A DNA stretch of 64,000 nucleotides from Rhizobium sp. ICMP 5592. GTDB taxonomy: Bacteria; Pseudomonadota; Alphaproteobacteria; Rhizobiales; Rhizobiaceae. Positions 19,246 through 28,885 of this stretch are shown here, piece by piece. Made by a program: the position numbers and the translations under genes. Each line of letters opens with the position of its first letter. Position 1 is the stretch's first letter. Where the stretch lies: NCBI RefSeq assembly GCF_009498525.1, contig NZ_QSNT01000002.1:992001-1056000 (forward strand). Direction: 5' to 3'. Under the pieces are notes generated by a model. It was not told where the DNA came from. It saw only the letters and a program-made list of their open reading frames with translations, and searched no databases.

Positions 19246-20838
19246 TTATGGCAACAGCATTGCCAGTATCTGGAGAATGATCCAGCCGGGTGTGTCGCTT
19301 TGGCTGGTCGTTTTGGTTGGTTTGTTGCCCTCTAGACTGGCGCTCTTGAGCGGGCTTTCGCCATTCGCGGCCATATAGCTCAAGCTATGTTGCGCTTCCG
19401 GCAGCCCCTGGTCCGCTGCCTTGCGGAACCATTTGGTTGCCTGGCCGATATCCTTGGGTACGCCGTCGCCACTATAGTACATGGAGCCTAGGCCGTACTG
19501 GGCGCGGGCGTTGCCTTGCTCCGCGGCCTTGCGGAAGAAATGCGCCGCCTGCCCATAGTCCTTGGGAACGCCGCTGCCATCGTAATAGAGATGGCCGAGG
19601 GCATATAGAGCTTCCGCGCTGCCCTGGTCGGCCGCCTTGCGGTACCAGATGGCCGCCTTGCCCTTGTCCGGCGTTATGCCGCGACCCTTGTCATAGATAT
19701 AGCCGAGCGCATATTGCGCGTCCGGATGGCCCTGTTCGGCCGATTTGCGATACCATTCCAGCGCCTTGCCATCGTCCTTGGGGAGGCCACGGCCGTCGGT
19801 ATACATGGTGGCGAGGGCGTATTCGCCCTGCGCGTCGCCTTGAGCCGCCGCTTTGCGATACCATTCGACAGCGACCTCGTTGTTGACCGGCACGCTCTTG
19901 CCGTTGGCATAGAGATAGCCGATGGCATATTGCGCATCGGCGCGGCCCTGATCGGCCGCCTTGCGATACCATTGCAGCGCCAGCTTGTAATCCCGGGGAA
20001 CGCCGAGGCCATTGGCGAAGCTGTAGCCAAGCCCATACTGCGCGTCGGCGCGGCCCTGTTCGGCGGATTTCTTGTACCAGGAATAGGCCTGAGCATCGTC
20101 CTGTTCGACGCCCCGGCCGTTGGTGTAGGCATAGCCCAGGGCATATTCGCCCTGGGGGTCGCCCTGATCCGCCGATTTTTGATACCAGTCGATCGCCAGG
20201 CTTTGGTCCGCCGCCGTGCCGAGCCCTTTTTCGTACATGTAGCCAAGCGCATACTGTGCGTCGCTGCGGCCGTGGTCAGCGGCCTTGCGATACCAGCCGA
20301 GCGCGATCGCATCGTCTTCGCGCACGCCAAGGCCATGCCCGTATATGTAGCCGAGCGCATATTGCGCTTGTGCCTGGTCCTGGTCAGCGGATTTCTGATA
20401 CCAGCCGACCGCCTGTTCGTTGTCGACATCCGTGCCGCGGCCGTTGGCGTAGGAATAGCCGATGGCATACTGCGCGTCGGCGTAACCCTGTTCGGCGGCC
20501 TTGCGATACCAGGTATTTGCTTGTTTCAGGTCCTTATCGACGCCGAGGCCGTTGGAATACATGTAGGCGAGGGCGTATTCGGCCTGCACATTGCCCTGCG
20601 CAGCAGCCTTTCGATACCATTGTACGGCCTGTGCGTCGTCTCGCTCCACGCCGAGGCCCTTGGTGTAACGATAGCCGAGGCCGTATTGGGCGGCCGCATT
20701 GCCGTCTTTGGCGAATTGCACCCAATATTTCAGCGAGATCGATGTGTCGTCAGGCGCCGGCGCGGGATCTTCGGCATGGGCAAGTGGCGCGAGCGAAAGG
20801 GCTACCGCCAGTCCAAATGCCAATCTTCCGATTTTCAA
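19246..20838 (-). CDS. Large secreted Sel1-repeat protein with twelve repeats
   Basis: 530 aa, signal peptide ending PLAHA, then twelve complete and one partial Sel1 repeat (AQYALGYxYxxGxGV...WYRKAAxQG) from about residue 35 to 490. The C-terminus is a Ser/Thr-rich linker and a hydrophobic end (GWIILQILAMLLP) that could anchor it to a membrane. Such proteins in rhizobia (ExoR, PodJ-like) regulate partners by binding. Here the partner is unknown. Confidence 0.88.
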   Translation of the reverse strand: MKIGRLAFGLAVALSLAPLAHAEDPAPAPDDTSISLKYWVQFAKDGNAAAQYGLGYRYTKGLGVERDDAQAVQWYRKAAAQGNVQAEYALAYMYSNGLGVDKDLKQANTWYRKAAEQGYADAQYAIGYSYANGRGTDVDNEQAVGWYQKSADQDQAQAQYALGYIYGHGLGVREDDAIALGWYRKAADHGRSDAQYALGYMYEKGLGTAADQSLAIDWYQKSADQGDPQGEYALGYAYTNGRGVEQDDAQAYSWYKKSAEQGRADAQYGLGYSFANGLGVPRDYKLALQWYRKAADQGRADAQYAIGYLYANGKSVPVNNEVAVEWYRKAAAQGDAQGEYALATMYTDGRGLPKDDGKALEWYRKSAEQGHPDAQYALGYIYDKGRGITPDKGKAAIWYRKAADQGSAEALYALGHLYYDGSGVPKDYGQAAHFFRKAAEQGNARAQYGLGSMYYSGDGVPKDIGQATKWFRKAADQGLPEAQHSLSYMAANGESPLKSASLEGNKPTKTTSQSDTPGWIILQILAMLLP

Positions 20839-20947
20839 AGCTTACTCTCCCCGGCCGCGCACTGACGCGCAATCGATCTGAACAATATGGCGATGTCTTG
20901 GCCGCTGGCTGCAACGCCTGGGGATGGCAGTTATTTTCTCGCTGCCT

Positions 20948-21541
20948 CTATCCCGGCAGGACATCGTAGAGCCGGAAGATCCAGGTGATCTGATAGATCA
21001 AGCCGATCGTCACAAAGGCGGCTTGGAAGCGCCTGTTGGCGGTGATGGCGGCGATGATGCAAAGGACGATGTAGATGATGTTGCGGGTCGGATATTCCCA
21101 GCCGAGCGATCGGAAATAGACCTCCCCCTTGAGCAGCGTGTCGATCAGATCGACGGCATAGGTGACAGCGAGAAGGCCGAAGAACCAGCGCCGGCGGGAG
21201 ATGAAATATTCCTCGAAGCCGCCATAGTCCTCGATCGAGGGAGGGTTCAGGAGCACGCAGAGGAAATAGAACAGGCAGCAGAAACAAATCAGGAAGAGGT
21301 AGACGCCGAAACTGATCTCGGCCACGGATTGCAACCGATATTCCCACCACCAGAAATGGATGATGAACAGGAACATCGACAGCACCCAGCCGAGATGCAC
21401 GAAATAGACGCGGTGTTTGCCCGGCGCCTGCACGAAACCGGCGAGCCGCGTCAGGAGCTGGGCGAGCGAAAGGCCGATGACCATGCTCATGACAGTCCTG
21501 ATATAGACGTAGACCTCGGGTGTCCGCGCGGCTTCCATCAT
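20948..21541 (-). CDS. Hypothetical integral membrane protein
   Basis: About 197 aa with five or six hydrophobic segments (VMSMVIGLSLAQLLTRL, WVLSMFLFIIHFWWWEY, FLICFCCLFYFLCVLLN and others). No domain recognised. It begins 4 bp after the thioesterase stop, so it is probably translated from the same mRNA. The ATG pair at 21541/21538 is the likely start; the frame is open upstream only because it overlaps the thioesterase gene. Confidence 0.7.
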   Translation of the reverse strand: MMEAARTPEVYVYIRTVMSMVIGLSLAQLLTRLAGFVQAPGKHRVYFVHLGWVLSMFLFIIHFWWWEYRLQSVAEISFGVYLFLICFCCLFYFLCVLLNPPSIEDYGGFEEYFISRRRWFFGLLAVTYAVDLIDTLLKGEVYFRSLGWEYPTRNIIYIVLCIIAAITANRRFQAAFVTIGLIYQITWIFRLYDVLPG

Positions 21542-21545
21542 CCCG

Positions 21546-21935
21546 TCAGCTCTCCGCGGGAACCGGCTTCGGCGCACCGTTCTCGTCGAGCGCGACCATG
21601 ATGAATGTTCCGGCGATGACCTTTTCCATGTTGTTATAGCGCGAACGGTGCGCCCAGGCTTCGACGATGAGCGTGATCGAAGTGCGGCCGACACGTTCGA
21701 TATCGGTATAGACGCTTAGCGTATCGCCGATCTTCACCGGCAGCTCGAACGCCATCTCCTTGACGGCGGCGGTGACGACGCGGCCGCGCGCGCGTTCGGC
21801 GGCGCGAATGCCGCTCGCCAAGTCCATCTGTGCCATGACCCAGCCACCGAAGATGTCGCCGGCGGGGTTGGCATCGGCAGGCATGGCCAGCGTGCGCAGG
21901 GTCAGCTCGCCTCTCGGCTTGGGGCTGTCATTCAT
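21546..21935 (-). CDS. Acyl-CoA thioesterase (YciA-like hotdog fold)
   Basis: 129-aa single hotdog domain. The key segment PAGDIFGGWVMAQMDLASG includes the conserved catalytic Asp region, and VTAAVKEMAFELPVKIGD follows. It hydrolyses acyl-CoAs of medium to long chain, by family. Followed closely by a membrane protein gene in the same direction. Confidence 0.9.
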   Translation of the reverse strand: MNDSPKPRGELTLRTLAMPADANPAGDIFGGWVMAQMDLASGIRAAERARGRVVTAAVKEMAFELPVKIGDTLSVYTDIERVGRTSITLIVEAWAHRSRYNNMEKVIAGTFIMVALDENGAPKPVPAES

Positions 21936-22187
21936 TCACTCGCTCCTATGGCTCAAGGCTTGATTCCAGCGATCAGCCTACGCAATCGGACCGGGATGGG
22001 GAAGCTTCGTTGATGTGCCGTCACCAGGCAATCGTGTCCTAGGGTGACCTTTTCTCGTGCGCCGCCCGCTCTTCGGGGCCACCCCGCCGGACGCCCCTCG
22101 CGGGCGGTAAGCATTCATTCACCGTTTTTATTTAATCTTCGTAAGTGTTGTCGACCGTGGCTGGGGCAGCGAGAGCGGATCCGAAGT

Positions 22188-23417
22188 ATGGCGTATTTAT
22201 CCTTTCTGCGGCGGGCGGCACTGCCTTTGCTGTTGTCGTCTGCGCTGGTCGCCTGTACGGCCGACAGTCTCGTGCCACCGTCGGGCATTGACAGCAGCCG
22301 GGTAAGCTCGATCAAGCCGCATCGTGGCGTGCCGTCGCGGCAGTTCACCTATCAGGGTGATCAGGCGCCTGTGAACTCCGCATCCGCCAACTATACCAAT
22401 ACCTACGATTCCTCCGGCAACCAGCAAGCCGCGGCCAGGCAAGCTCGCCTGCCGGCGAGCGGCGGTGATGAGGCCGTGACCACCACGGATGTCGAGCAGG
22501 GTCTTGCGCAGCAATCGAACGCGCCGTCCCAGGGCGTCAACATGGATGCCGAACTCGGCGTCGGTCCCAGCGAAGAAGCTCAGTCCGGTTCGGTCGTCGG
22601 GCTGGCGCAGGAAGAAGAGCAGAACATCGCCGAAGGCCAGACCGATCAACCAGTGGTCGACGGCATCGGCTCCGACGCGCCGGTGCAGACCAACCGCTCG
22701 ATCATTCAGCGCCCGGCCGCGCAGGCCGGACTCAACCAGTCGCCGATCCGCCGACAGCAGCCGGATACGCAGCTGGCAATGCTGCCTCGGGTCGACAATC
22801 CGATGCCACGGATCGACCGGCACATGGAGGCGCCGCAGTCATCGCCGGGCGCCATGCCGGCTTCGGAAATCGCCTGCCGGCAAGAGTTGCAGCGCATGGG
22901 GGTCGTCTATGTCGACAAACCGGCGATCTCCAATGGCCCGGCCTGCCAGGTTCCTTACCCGGTTTCGCTGAGCGGCCTCTCCGGCAATATCGCCGTCAGG
23001 CCGGCGGTGACTCTGAATTGCCAGGTCACGCTTGCCTTCGCGAAATGGGTCAAGAACGAATTGGCGCCGGCGGCGCGTACGCGCTACTGGTCGGGCATTG
23101 GCACGATCGTTCCCCTGGGGGGCTATTCCTGCCGGCGCATGAACAATAGCCGGCAACGCTACAATCCGATGTCAGAGCATGCCCATGGCAACGCCATCGA
23201 TGTCGGCACCTTCGTCCTGAAGAACGGCCATGTGATCGATGTGCGCAAGAAGGGGCTGTTCTCTTTCCGCGAGGGACGGCTGCTGAAGGCGGTGCGAAGC
23301 GACAGCTGCCGCTATTTCGACACCGTGCTCGGCCCCGGCAGCAATCCTGAACACTGGAACCATTTCCACTTCGATCTCAGGGATCGCAAGGGTGGGCGGC
23401 GTTATTGCAGTATGTAG
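22188..23417 (+). CDS. Extensin-family lipoprotein (putative peptidoglycan peptidase fold)
   Basis: About 409 aa. The signal peptide ends in the lipobox LVAC, so it is a lipoprotein. A low-complexity Gln/Ser-rich linker (residues about 30-225) leads to a C-terminal extensin-like domain. That domain has SEHAHGNAIDVG and HWNHFHFD, the zinc ligands typical of LAS metallopeptidases (VanY/MepA type). Six cysteines suggest disulfides. A role in trimming cell-wall peptides is inferred. The ATG at MAYLSFLRR is chosen because it starts the signal peptide. Confidence 0.88.
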   Translation: MAYLSFLRRAALPLLLSSALVACTADSLVPPSGIDSSRVSSIKPHRGVPSRQFTYQGDQAPVNSASANYTNTYDSSGNQQAAARQARLPASGGDEAVTTTDVEQGLAQQSNAPSQGVNMDAELGVGPSEEAQSGSVVGLAQEEEQNIAEGQTDQPVVDGIGSDAPVQTNRSIIQRPAAQAGLNQSPIRRQQPDTQLAMLPRVDNPMPRIDRHMEAPQSSPGAMPASEIACRQELQRMGVVYVDKPAISNGPACQVPYPVSLSGLSGNIAVRPAVTLNCQVTLAFAKWVKNELAPAARTRYWSGIGTIVPLGGYSCRRMNNSRQRYNPMSEHAHGNAIDVGTFVLKNGHVIDVRKKGLFSFREGRLLKAVRSDSCRYFDTVLGPGSNPEHWNHFHFDLRDRKGGRRYCSM

Positions 23418-23459
23418 AGCCGGTTTGCTTGGGAGAACGCGGTTTACCCATGAAGGGAA

Positions 23460-23475
23460 TCGCAGTTAACTGCGA
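23460..23475. promoter_or_regulatory. Perfect 16-bp palindrome before a small gene
   Basis: TCGCAGTTAACTGCGA is a perfect palindrome 25 bp upstream of the next ATG. It could be an operator or part of a hairpin after the extensin gene. No regulator can be named. Confidence 0.35.
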
Positions 23476-23500
23476 CCCGCCAAGGTAGGAGAGTCATTCG

Positions 23501-23755
23501 ATGGAAGACGTTCCGAGACGGAAGGGAACTTTGGGGAGGGCACTGGTTGCCGCTCTCGTTGCGATTGTTCTTGTGATCGGCGGCCGCTGGTATGCCTATG
23601 TCGCCTATGCAGACGATCCCTTTGATGAAGTCGGCATCGGTCTCAACACGATGATGCCAGGCCCGATCCGCGAGAAGGGCTGTTCGATGCTGAAGGCGCG
23701 CTTCGAGAACAAGACGTTGCCACCGGCTGGTTGTGGCGTGAACGGCAGCTGGTGA
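23501..23755 (+). CDS. Small single-pass membrane protein, unknown function
   Basis: 84 aa. A basic N-terminus (PRRKGTLGR) precedes one hydrophobic helix (ALVAALVAIVLVIGG), and a short exported domain holds two cysteines (KGCSM, AGCGV). I recognise no family. An AGGAGAG element lies 9-15 nt before the ATG, which supports real translation. Confidence 0.65.
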   Translation: MEDVPRRKGTLGRALVAALVAIVLVIGGRWYAYVAYADDPFDEVGIGLNTMMPGPIREKGCSMLKARFENKTLPPAGCGVNGSW

Positions 23756-23794
23756 TCCGCAGCCCTTTCGGTGCTTGATCGGTATTTAGCCGGC

Positions 23795-23824
23795 AAAAAG
23801 AAAAAAGCCGGCACGAGGGCCGGC
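23795..23824 (-). terminator. Intrinsic terminator on the minus strand
   Basis: The stem GCCGGC/GCCGGC with a 6-nt loop (23807-23824) is followed on the minus strand by T6-C-T5. On the plus strand no U-tract follows, so it does not suit the gene ending at 23755. Confidence 0.7.
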
Positions 23825-23905
23825 TGTAGTGGTGCTCAGCAACGACAGGGGATCTTTGCTGGCTCCGGAAAAAAACTATATCGCGCAATGACGCATGAAA
23901 TATGG
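23795..23905 (-). ncRNA. Candidate small RNA ending at an orphan terminator
   Basis: The minus strand has a strong intrinsic terminator (next entry) in a 396-bp gap with no minus-strand ORF to its 5' side. Upstream on that strand a CTTGAA element about 15 bp from TATCCAT could be a promoter, which would give an RNA of about 100 nt. The start is a guess. I cannot match it to a named rhizobial sRNA family from memory. Confidence 0.35.
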
Positions 23906-24151
23906 ATACGAGGGCAATCAGTCTTCAAGTATCATCGGCGCTGACGCTGTCACCAAGAGGCGTTGGGCGGGGTTGCGACAACCGTTGCTCACCTAAGGAA
24001 ACATATGCCCGACGAAAGTCACGATTTGATGACAACTTATTCGTTTAAGCGAACGCACTGTTCCGTCATGCGGGATGGTAAAAGCCTGTTCCCGGCTATA
24101 TAGCGGGCAAACGCCGCGAAAATAATCACAAAGCCGGACTTCGCCTGCATC

Positions 24152-25078
24152 ATGGCCCCGATCATTTCCATCCGTAACCTCACCAAGACCTATTCCAACG
24201 GGTTTCAGGCGCTGAAAGGTATCGACCTCGATATCGAACGGGGTGAAATCCTAGCGCTGCTCGGGCCGAACGGCGCCGGTAAGACGACGATGATCTCCAT
24301 CGTCTGCGGTATCGCCAATCCAAGCGGCGGCTCGGTGATCGTTGGCGGTCATGACGTGGTAACGGAGTTTCGCGCCACGCGCGCAATGATCGGGCTGGTG
24401 CCGCAGGAGCTGACCACAGACCTGTTCGAAACGGTGTGGAACACGGTGAGCTTTTCACGCGGTCTGCACGGCAAGAAGCCGAATCCGGCTCATATCGAGC
24501 GGGTTCTGCGCGACCTGTCGCTATGGGACAAGAAGGACAACATGCTGCGCCAGCTCTCCGGCGGCATGAAACGGCGAGTGCTGATCGCCAAGGCGCTGTC
24601 GCACGAACCAGAAATCCTCTTCCTCGACGAGCCGACGGCGGGCGTCGATGTGACGCTGCGCAAGGATATGTGGCACGTCGTCGAGCGACTGCGCGCCAAC
24701 GGTGTCACCATCATCCTGACGACGCATTATATCGAGGAAGCCGAGGAGATCGCCGACCGCGTCGGCGTCATCAATGGCGGCAGGCTGCTGCTGGTGGAGG
24801 AGAAGAAGGCGCTGATGGCCAAGCTCGGCCGCAAGCAGCTTATCCTCGATCTGGCAGAGCCGCTGGAGGCCGTTCCGCCCTGTCTCGATGGCAACGGTCT
24901 GTCGCTGGGGCCGAACGGCACGACGCTGATCTATGATTTCGATGCCGAACATGAGCAATCCAGCATCGCGGTGCTGCTGTCGCGCCTGTCGGCCGAGGGC
25001 ATTCATTTCAAGGACCTGTCGACGCGCCAGAGCTCGCTCGAGGACATCTTCGTATCGCTGGTGGGAGAGAGCAAATGA
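24152..25078 (+). CDS. ABC-2 type exporter ATP-binding protein
   Basis: 308 aa. Walker [10 protein letters not shown]-loop VPQE, signature [15 protein letters not shown], Walker [13 protein letters not shown] and switch TTHYIEEAE are all intact. The layout is that of NodI/DrrA-type ATPases, with a C-terminal extension after the nucleotide domain. The stop overlaps the permease start by 4 bp (ATGA), so one exporter is made from the pair. The substrate is unknown. Confidence 0.92.
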   Translation: MAPIISIRNLTKTYSNGFQALKGIDLDIERGEILALLGPNGAGKTTMISIVCGIANPSGGSVIVGGHDVVTEFRATRAMIGLVPQELTTDLFETVWNTVSFSRGLHGKKPNPAHIERVLRDLSLWDKKDNMLRQLSGGMKRRVLIAKALSHEPEILFLDEPTAGVDVTLRKDMWHVVERLRANGVTIILTTHYIEEAEEIADRVGVINGGRLLLVEEKKALMAKLGRKQLILDLAEPLEAVPPCLDGNGLSLGPNGTTLIYDFDAEHEQSSIAVLLSRLSAEGIHFKDLSTRQSSLEDIFVSLVGESK

Positions 25079-25836
25079 ACTTCGAGGCGGTCAAAGCTAT
25101 CTATGGTTTCGAGATGGCGCGCACGCGCCGCACGCTGTTGCAGAGCGTCGTCTCTCCGGTCATTTCGACGTCGCTCTATTTCATCGTTTTCGGCGCCGCC
25201 ATCGGCTCGCGCATCCAGCAGGTTGAGGGCGTCTCCTACGGCGCTTTCATCACGCCCGGGCTCATCATGCTGACGCTGCTCGGCCAGTGCATCAGCAACG
25301 GTTCATTCGGCATCTACTTCCCGAAATTTTCAGGCACGATCTACGAGATTCTGTCCGCGCCCGTCGCCATGACGGAGATCGTGCTCGGTTATGTCGGTGC
25401 GGCCGCGACCAAGGGCATGCTGATCGGGCTGATAATCCTGCTCACAGCGAACTTCTTCGTGCATATCACCATCGAGCATCCGTTTATGATGATCCTGTTC
25501 TTCGTGCTGACGGCGGTGACCTTCAGCCTGTTCGGTTTCATGATCGGCATCTGGGCCGGGAATTTCGAGCAGCTCAACCTCATTCCCATGCTGGTCGTGC
25601 CGCCTCTGACCTTCCTCGGCGGCAGCTTCTATTCGATCAACATGCTGCCGCCCTTCTGGCAGGCGGTCAGCCACCTCAATCCTGTACTCTATCTCGTCAG
25701 CGGCTTTCGCTGGAGCTTCTATGGTATTGCCGACGTCAATCCGGTGCTGAGCCTTGCGATGATCACGCTTTTCCTCTTCATCTGCCTGGCGACGCTCTGG
25801 TGGATTTTCAAGACGGGATATCGGTTGCGCAACTGA
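25075..25836 (+). CDS. ABC-2 type exporter permease
   Basis: 253 aa, six hydrophobic helices. The ABC-2 signature region is [20 protein letters not shown], followed by [18 protein letters not shown], as in YadH/NodJ-like permeases. It is translationally coupled to the ATPase. It resembles YadG/YadH more than the nodulation exporter, and no nod genes adjoin it. Confidence 0.92.
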   Translation: MNFEAVKAIYGFEMARTRRTLLQSVVSPVISTSLYFIVFGAAIGSRIQQVEGVSYGAFITPGLIMLTLLGQCISNGSFGIYFPKFSGTIYEILSAPVAMTEIVLGYVGAAATKGMLIGLIILLTANFFVHITIEHPFMMILFFVLTAVTFSLFGFMIGIWAGNFEQLNLIPMLVVPPLTFLGGSFYSINMLPPFWQAVSHLNPVLYLVSGFRWSFYGIADVNPVLSLAMITLFLFICLATLWWIFKTGYRLRN

Positions 25837-26010
25837 TTGGCGGAGCATTCTTCCCGCAAAGATGACGGTTGCAATCGCGGTTCCCGCGGCTCATAAACTC
25901 CGCGCCCATGTAGCAGGCGGAGCAGGGTGGTAGGTCATCGGGAGGCGGGGCGAGATGACGGCCATGCAGCACGCCTGGGCATCCAAGTCGATCCTTTTTG
26001 CAGGTGTTCC

Positions 26011-27342
26011 ATGCCAACAATCCCCCCGCAGCATTCACTGCCCGACGTTCTCTCACGCCTCGACCGGTTGACCAATTGGGAGCGTAAGCCGCGCGGGGAG
26101 ATGCGTGTCGGGCTCGAACCCATGTTCGATCTCATGCAGCGGTTGGGCAATCCTCACCAGAGTTTCCGCGCCATCCATGTTGCCGGCACCAAGGGCAAGG
26201 GGTCCGTCTGCGCGCTTGCCGCCGCCGCCTTGTTGCAGGCGGGATGGCGGGTCGGCCGTTATGCCTCACCGCATGTCGACCGCGTCAATGAGCGTATCAG
26301 CGTCTTGGGTCGGGAGGTCGAGGACGGCCGGTTGGCGGAAGCGCTTGAGAAGGTGCTGGACAGCTACGAGCTTGCCAAGCGAGAGGCGACGCCGGGCGAG
26401 GACGCTACCTGGTTCGATGTGATAACGGCCGCCGCTTTTGTCGTCTTCAGGGATGCGGGTCTGGATTGGGCCGTCGTCGAGGTCGGGCTCGGAGGGCGGC
26501 TGGACTCCAGCAATGTGGTCTTCGGCGAAGTTGCCGTCGTCACCAATATCGAGCTTGAGCATACGGAAATTCTCGGGAACACGCGCGAGGCGATCGCGGC
26601 TGAGAAGGTCGGCATATTAAAGCCCGGTGCGACGCTTGCCACTACGCTTGCCGCCACCGACGCCGCCGGTCGTGTCTTGCAGCAGCGTGCCGATGAACTC
26701 GGTTGCCGCGTACTGCGCACGGACGTTGCCGAGGATGCGACGATCGCGGACAGGAATGCTGCGCTGGTCGGCGTGGTTCTCGATCATTTGGGACAACAGG
26801 GCGAACGCGCGCGCGTGGGCGCCGAAACGGGAGCGCCCATCGGCGCCTGGTTGCTCGATCAGGCGGTGAGGGACAATGCGCGTTTGCCGGGGCGCATGGA
26901 GCGATTTGCCTTCACTCTTCCGGCCACGTCGAACACCGTGCAGCGCGTGGTGCCGATGGTGATGGACGGCGCGCATGTTCCGTTCAATATCGAGGCTGTC
27001 CTGCGCGATATTACCCGCTCTCCCGATTTCAGCGGCAAGTGCGTCGCCATCGTCGCGCTGGCGTCCGACAAGGATGCAGAGGGCTTCCTGACGGTCCTGT
27101 CACGATCCGTCACCTATGTCGTCTTTACGGAAGCGTCCGGGTCCGGTCGCTCTCATCCGGCCGATGAATTGGCAACGCTGGCAACATCCATGGGGGTAGC
27201 CTGCGAAGCCGAGCCAGATCCGCGCAAGGCGCTGGACCGGGCTGCGATGAAGATCTCCGAAGATGGTGGCTGGATCCTCGTGACCGGGTCGCTCTATCTG
27301 GTGGGCGCGCTACGAGGTACCGTGCTGGAAGGTGCCGCTTGA
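26011..27342 (+). CDS. FolC-like folylpolyglutamate/dihydrofolate synthase, divergent
   Basis: 443-aa Mur-ligase-fold enzyme. The ATP loop HVAGTKGKGS, VEVGLGGRLDSSNV and the EKVGILKPG segment identify the FolC family. Two usually fixed spots differ: the LDH motif reads LEHTE, and DGAHNP reads DGAHVP. Rhizobial folC normally sits with accD, not seen here, so this may be a paralogue. The start MPTIPPQHSLPDVL is chosen over an upstream in-frame start without homology. The acetyltransferase gene starts 2 bp after the stop. Confidence 0.82.
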   Translation: MPTIPPQHSLPDVLSRLDRLTNWERKPRGEMRVGLEPMFDLMQRLGNPHQSFRAIHVAGTKGKGSVCALAAAALLQAGWRVGRYASPHVDRVNERISVLGREVEDGRLAEALEKVLDSYELAKREATPGEDATWFDVITAAAFVVFRDAGLDWAVVEVGLGGRLDSSNVVFGEVAVVTNIELEHTEILGNTREAIAAEKVGILKPGATLATTLAATDAAGRVLQQRADELGCRVLRTDVAEDATIADRNAALVGVVLDHLGQQGERARVGAETGAPIGAWLLDQAVRDNARLPGRMERFAFTLPATSNTVQRVVPMVMDGAHVPFNIEAVLRDITRSPDFSGKCVAIVALASDKDAEGFLTVLSRSVTYVVFTEASGSGRSHPADELATLATSMGVACEAEPDPRKALDRAAMKISEDGGWILVTGSLYLVGALRGTVLEGAA

Positions 27343-27344
27343 CG

Positions 27345-27869
27345 ATGGAAATCACTATTCGGCCGGCCACTCCGGAGGATGCCGCGGCCATAGCCCGCCT
27401 GCACCTTGCGGTCTGGCGAGACACCTATCGGGAGCTGGCCACGCCCGATGCCATTCGCATCATGGATGAGGCTTTCCGGCGCGCGAGATGGACGGCCACT
27501 TTGTCCGAGCCGAGCCGGGATCAACTGGTGCTTCTCGCTGAGCAGAACGGGCGTTTGGTTGGCATTGGCGCGGCCGGCGCGCCATCATTGGCTCTCTTCG
27601 AGGGGCGGGGCGAGATACGATCGCTCTACGTCGAGCCCGCCATCAAGCGTCAAGGCGTCGGTCGCCGCCTCATGCGGGAGTTGGCGCTGCATCTGGCCGC
27701 CTTGAATTATCCCGGCGCGGCACTCGGCGTCGTGGTTGGCAACGACCCTGCGATTGCATTCTATCAGTTGCTGGGTGGGCAAATGGCCGGGCGCTACATT
27801 GATCCCGGCCCGGTCTGGCGATCCGAAAATATCATCTTCGCATGGGATGATCTGTCGTTGCTGATGTAG
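27345..27869 (+). CDS. GNAT-family N-acetyltransferase
   Basis: 174 aa. The acetyl-CoA loop is in IRSLYVEPAIKRQGVGRRLM (motif A, RQGVGR), and the N-terminus ITIRPATPEDAAAIARLH is typical. It is probably co-transcribed with the FolC-like gene. The substrate is unknown. Confidence 0.88.
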   Translation: MEITIRPATPEDAAAIARLHLAVWRDTYRELATPDAIRIMDEAFRRARWTATLSEPSRDQLVLLAEQNGRLVGIGAAGAPSLALFEGRGEIRSLYVEPAIKRQGVGRRLMRELALHLAALNYPGAALGVVVGNDPAIAFYQLLGGQMAGRYIDPGPVWRSENIIFAWDDLSLLM

Positions 27870-27883
27870 CATCGTGCCGGTTT

Positions 27884-28789
27884 TCATCCACTGACGGCCT
27901 TTCTCCGTGGCGCCATCGTCATGACCATTACGCCGATGATGACGCAGACCAGACCGATGCCAGCCGTCTGGGTCAGGGGCTCTCCAAGGAAGACGACGCC
28001 GATGGCGACACCGATCGGGACGCGCAAATAGGCCTGCGCGGTGGTGCCGATCGAGCCGAGGGTTTGGATCAGCCGGAAATAGATCGAAAAGGCAAGCGCG
28101 GTCGACAGGATGGCGAGCGCCAGGAGAGCCAGGATCGATGCCGTGGACGGCGTGAGCATCCATGGCCGATCAACCACGAGACTGACCGGGATGAGAATGA
28201 CGGCGCCGCAGAGCAGGGAGCCGACGGCGGGCATCATCGGATCGAGGCCCTTGAAATTGCGGCCGAACAGGGCGGCACCGGCATAGCAGACCGACGCCGC
28301 GACGACGGCGAGCTGCGCGGATAATTGCCGACCGACGCCGTTCAAAGCGTCGAAGCCGATGATGAAGCAGATGCCCGCCAGTCCCACGGCGATGCCGAAC
28401 AGCTTGTATGCGGTGACGCGCTCATTGCGTAAGAGTATAGCCGCGAGCAAAAAGGTGAAGATGGGTGTGGTGGAATTCAGGATGGTCGCCAGGCCGGCGT
28501 CAACGGTGCGTTCGGCCCAGGCGATCAGCGTGAAGGGAATAACGCTGTTGAGGCAAGCCTGAACGAGGAAGCGACGCCATATCGCCGGCTCTCTCGGCAG
28601 AGTCAGTCCACGCCAGCGGATAATTGCAAACAGTACGCCGCCGGCAATAAGCGTGCGCGCGGCAATGAGTGTGATCGGTGGGATGGTTGCCACGCCGATC
28701 CGGATGAAGGTGTAGGAGGCGCCCCAGAGGGTCGCAAGCATCAAAAGGAGCAGAAGCTCCATCGTGGCGTTGGCTTTGGTCTGTGGCAT
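27884..28789 (-). CDS. EamA/DMT-family permease
   Basis: About 301 aa with ten predicted helices in two EamA repeats: LATLWGASYTFIRIGVATIP opens the first, ALFGRNFKGLDPMMPAVGSL the second. RhaT/YdcZ-type metabolite exporters have this layout. The ATG at MPQTKANATMEL fits best, though the frame is open to 28846. Convergent with the acetyltransferase gene. Confidence 0.87.
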   Translation of the reverse strand: MPQTKANATMELLLLLMLATLWGASYTFIRIGVATIPPITLIAARTLIAGGVLFAIIRWRGLTLPREPAIWRRFLVQACLNSVIPFTLIAWAERTVDAGLATILNSTTPIFTFLLAAILLRNERVTAYKLFGIAVGLAGICFIIGFDALNGVGRQLSAQLAVVAASVCYAGAALFGRNFKGLDPMMPAVGSLLCGAVILIPVSLVVDRPWMLTPSTASILALLALAILSTALAFSIYFRLIQTLGSIGTTAQAYLRVPIGVAIGVVFLGEPLTQTAGIGLVCVIIGVMVMTMAPRRKAVSG

Positions 28790-28885
28790 GACGGCTGAAC
28801 TTTCGGGATCGATATTGGGATATATGCCGTCATCCCTAGCGTGCATGCGGCCCGCAATGCTTCGGGCCTCATCGAACTATTGCAC

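Noticed and set aside
24152..25836. NodI/NodJ nodulation exporter
   Set aside because: ATPase and permease belong to the ABC-2 family but no nod box or nod genes adjoin them, so a general exporter is safer.
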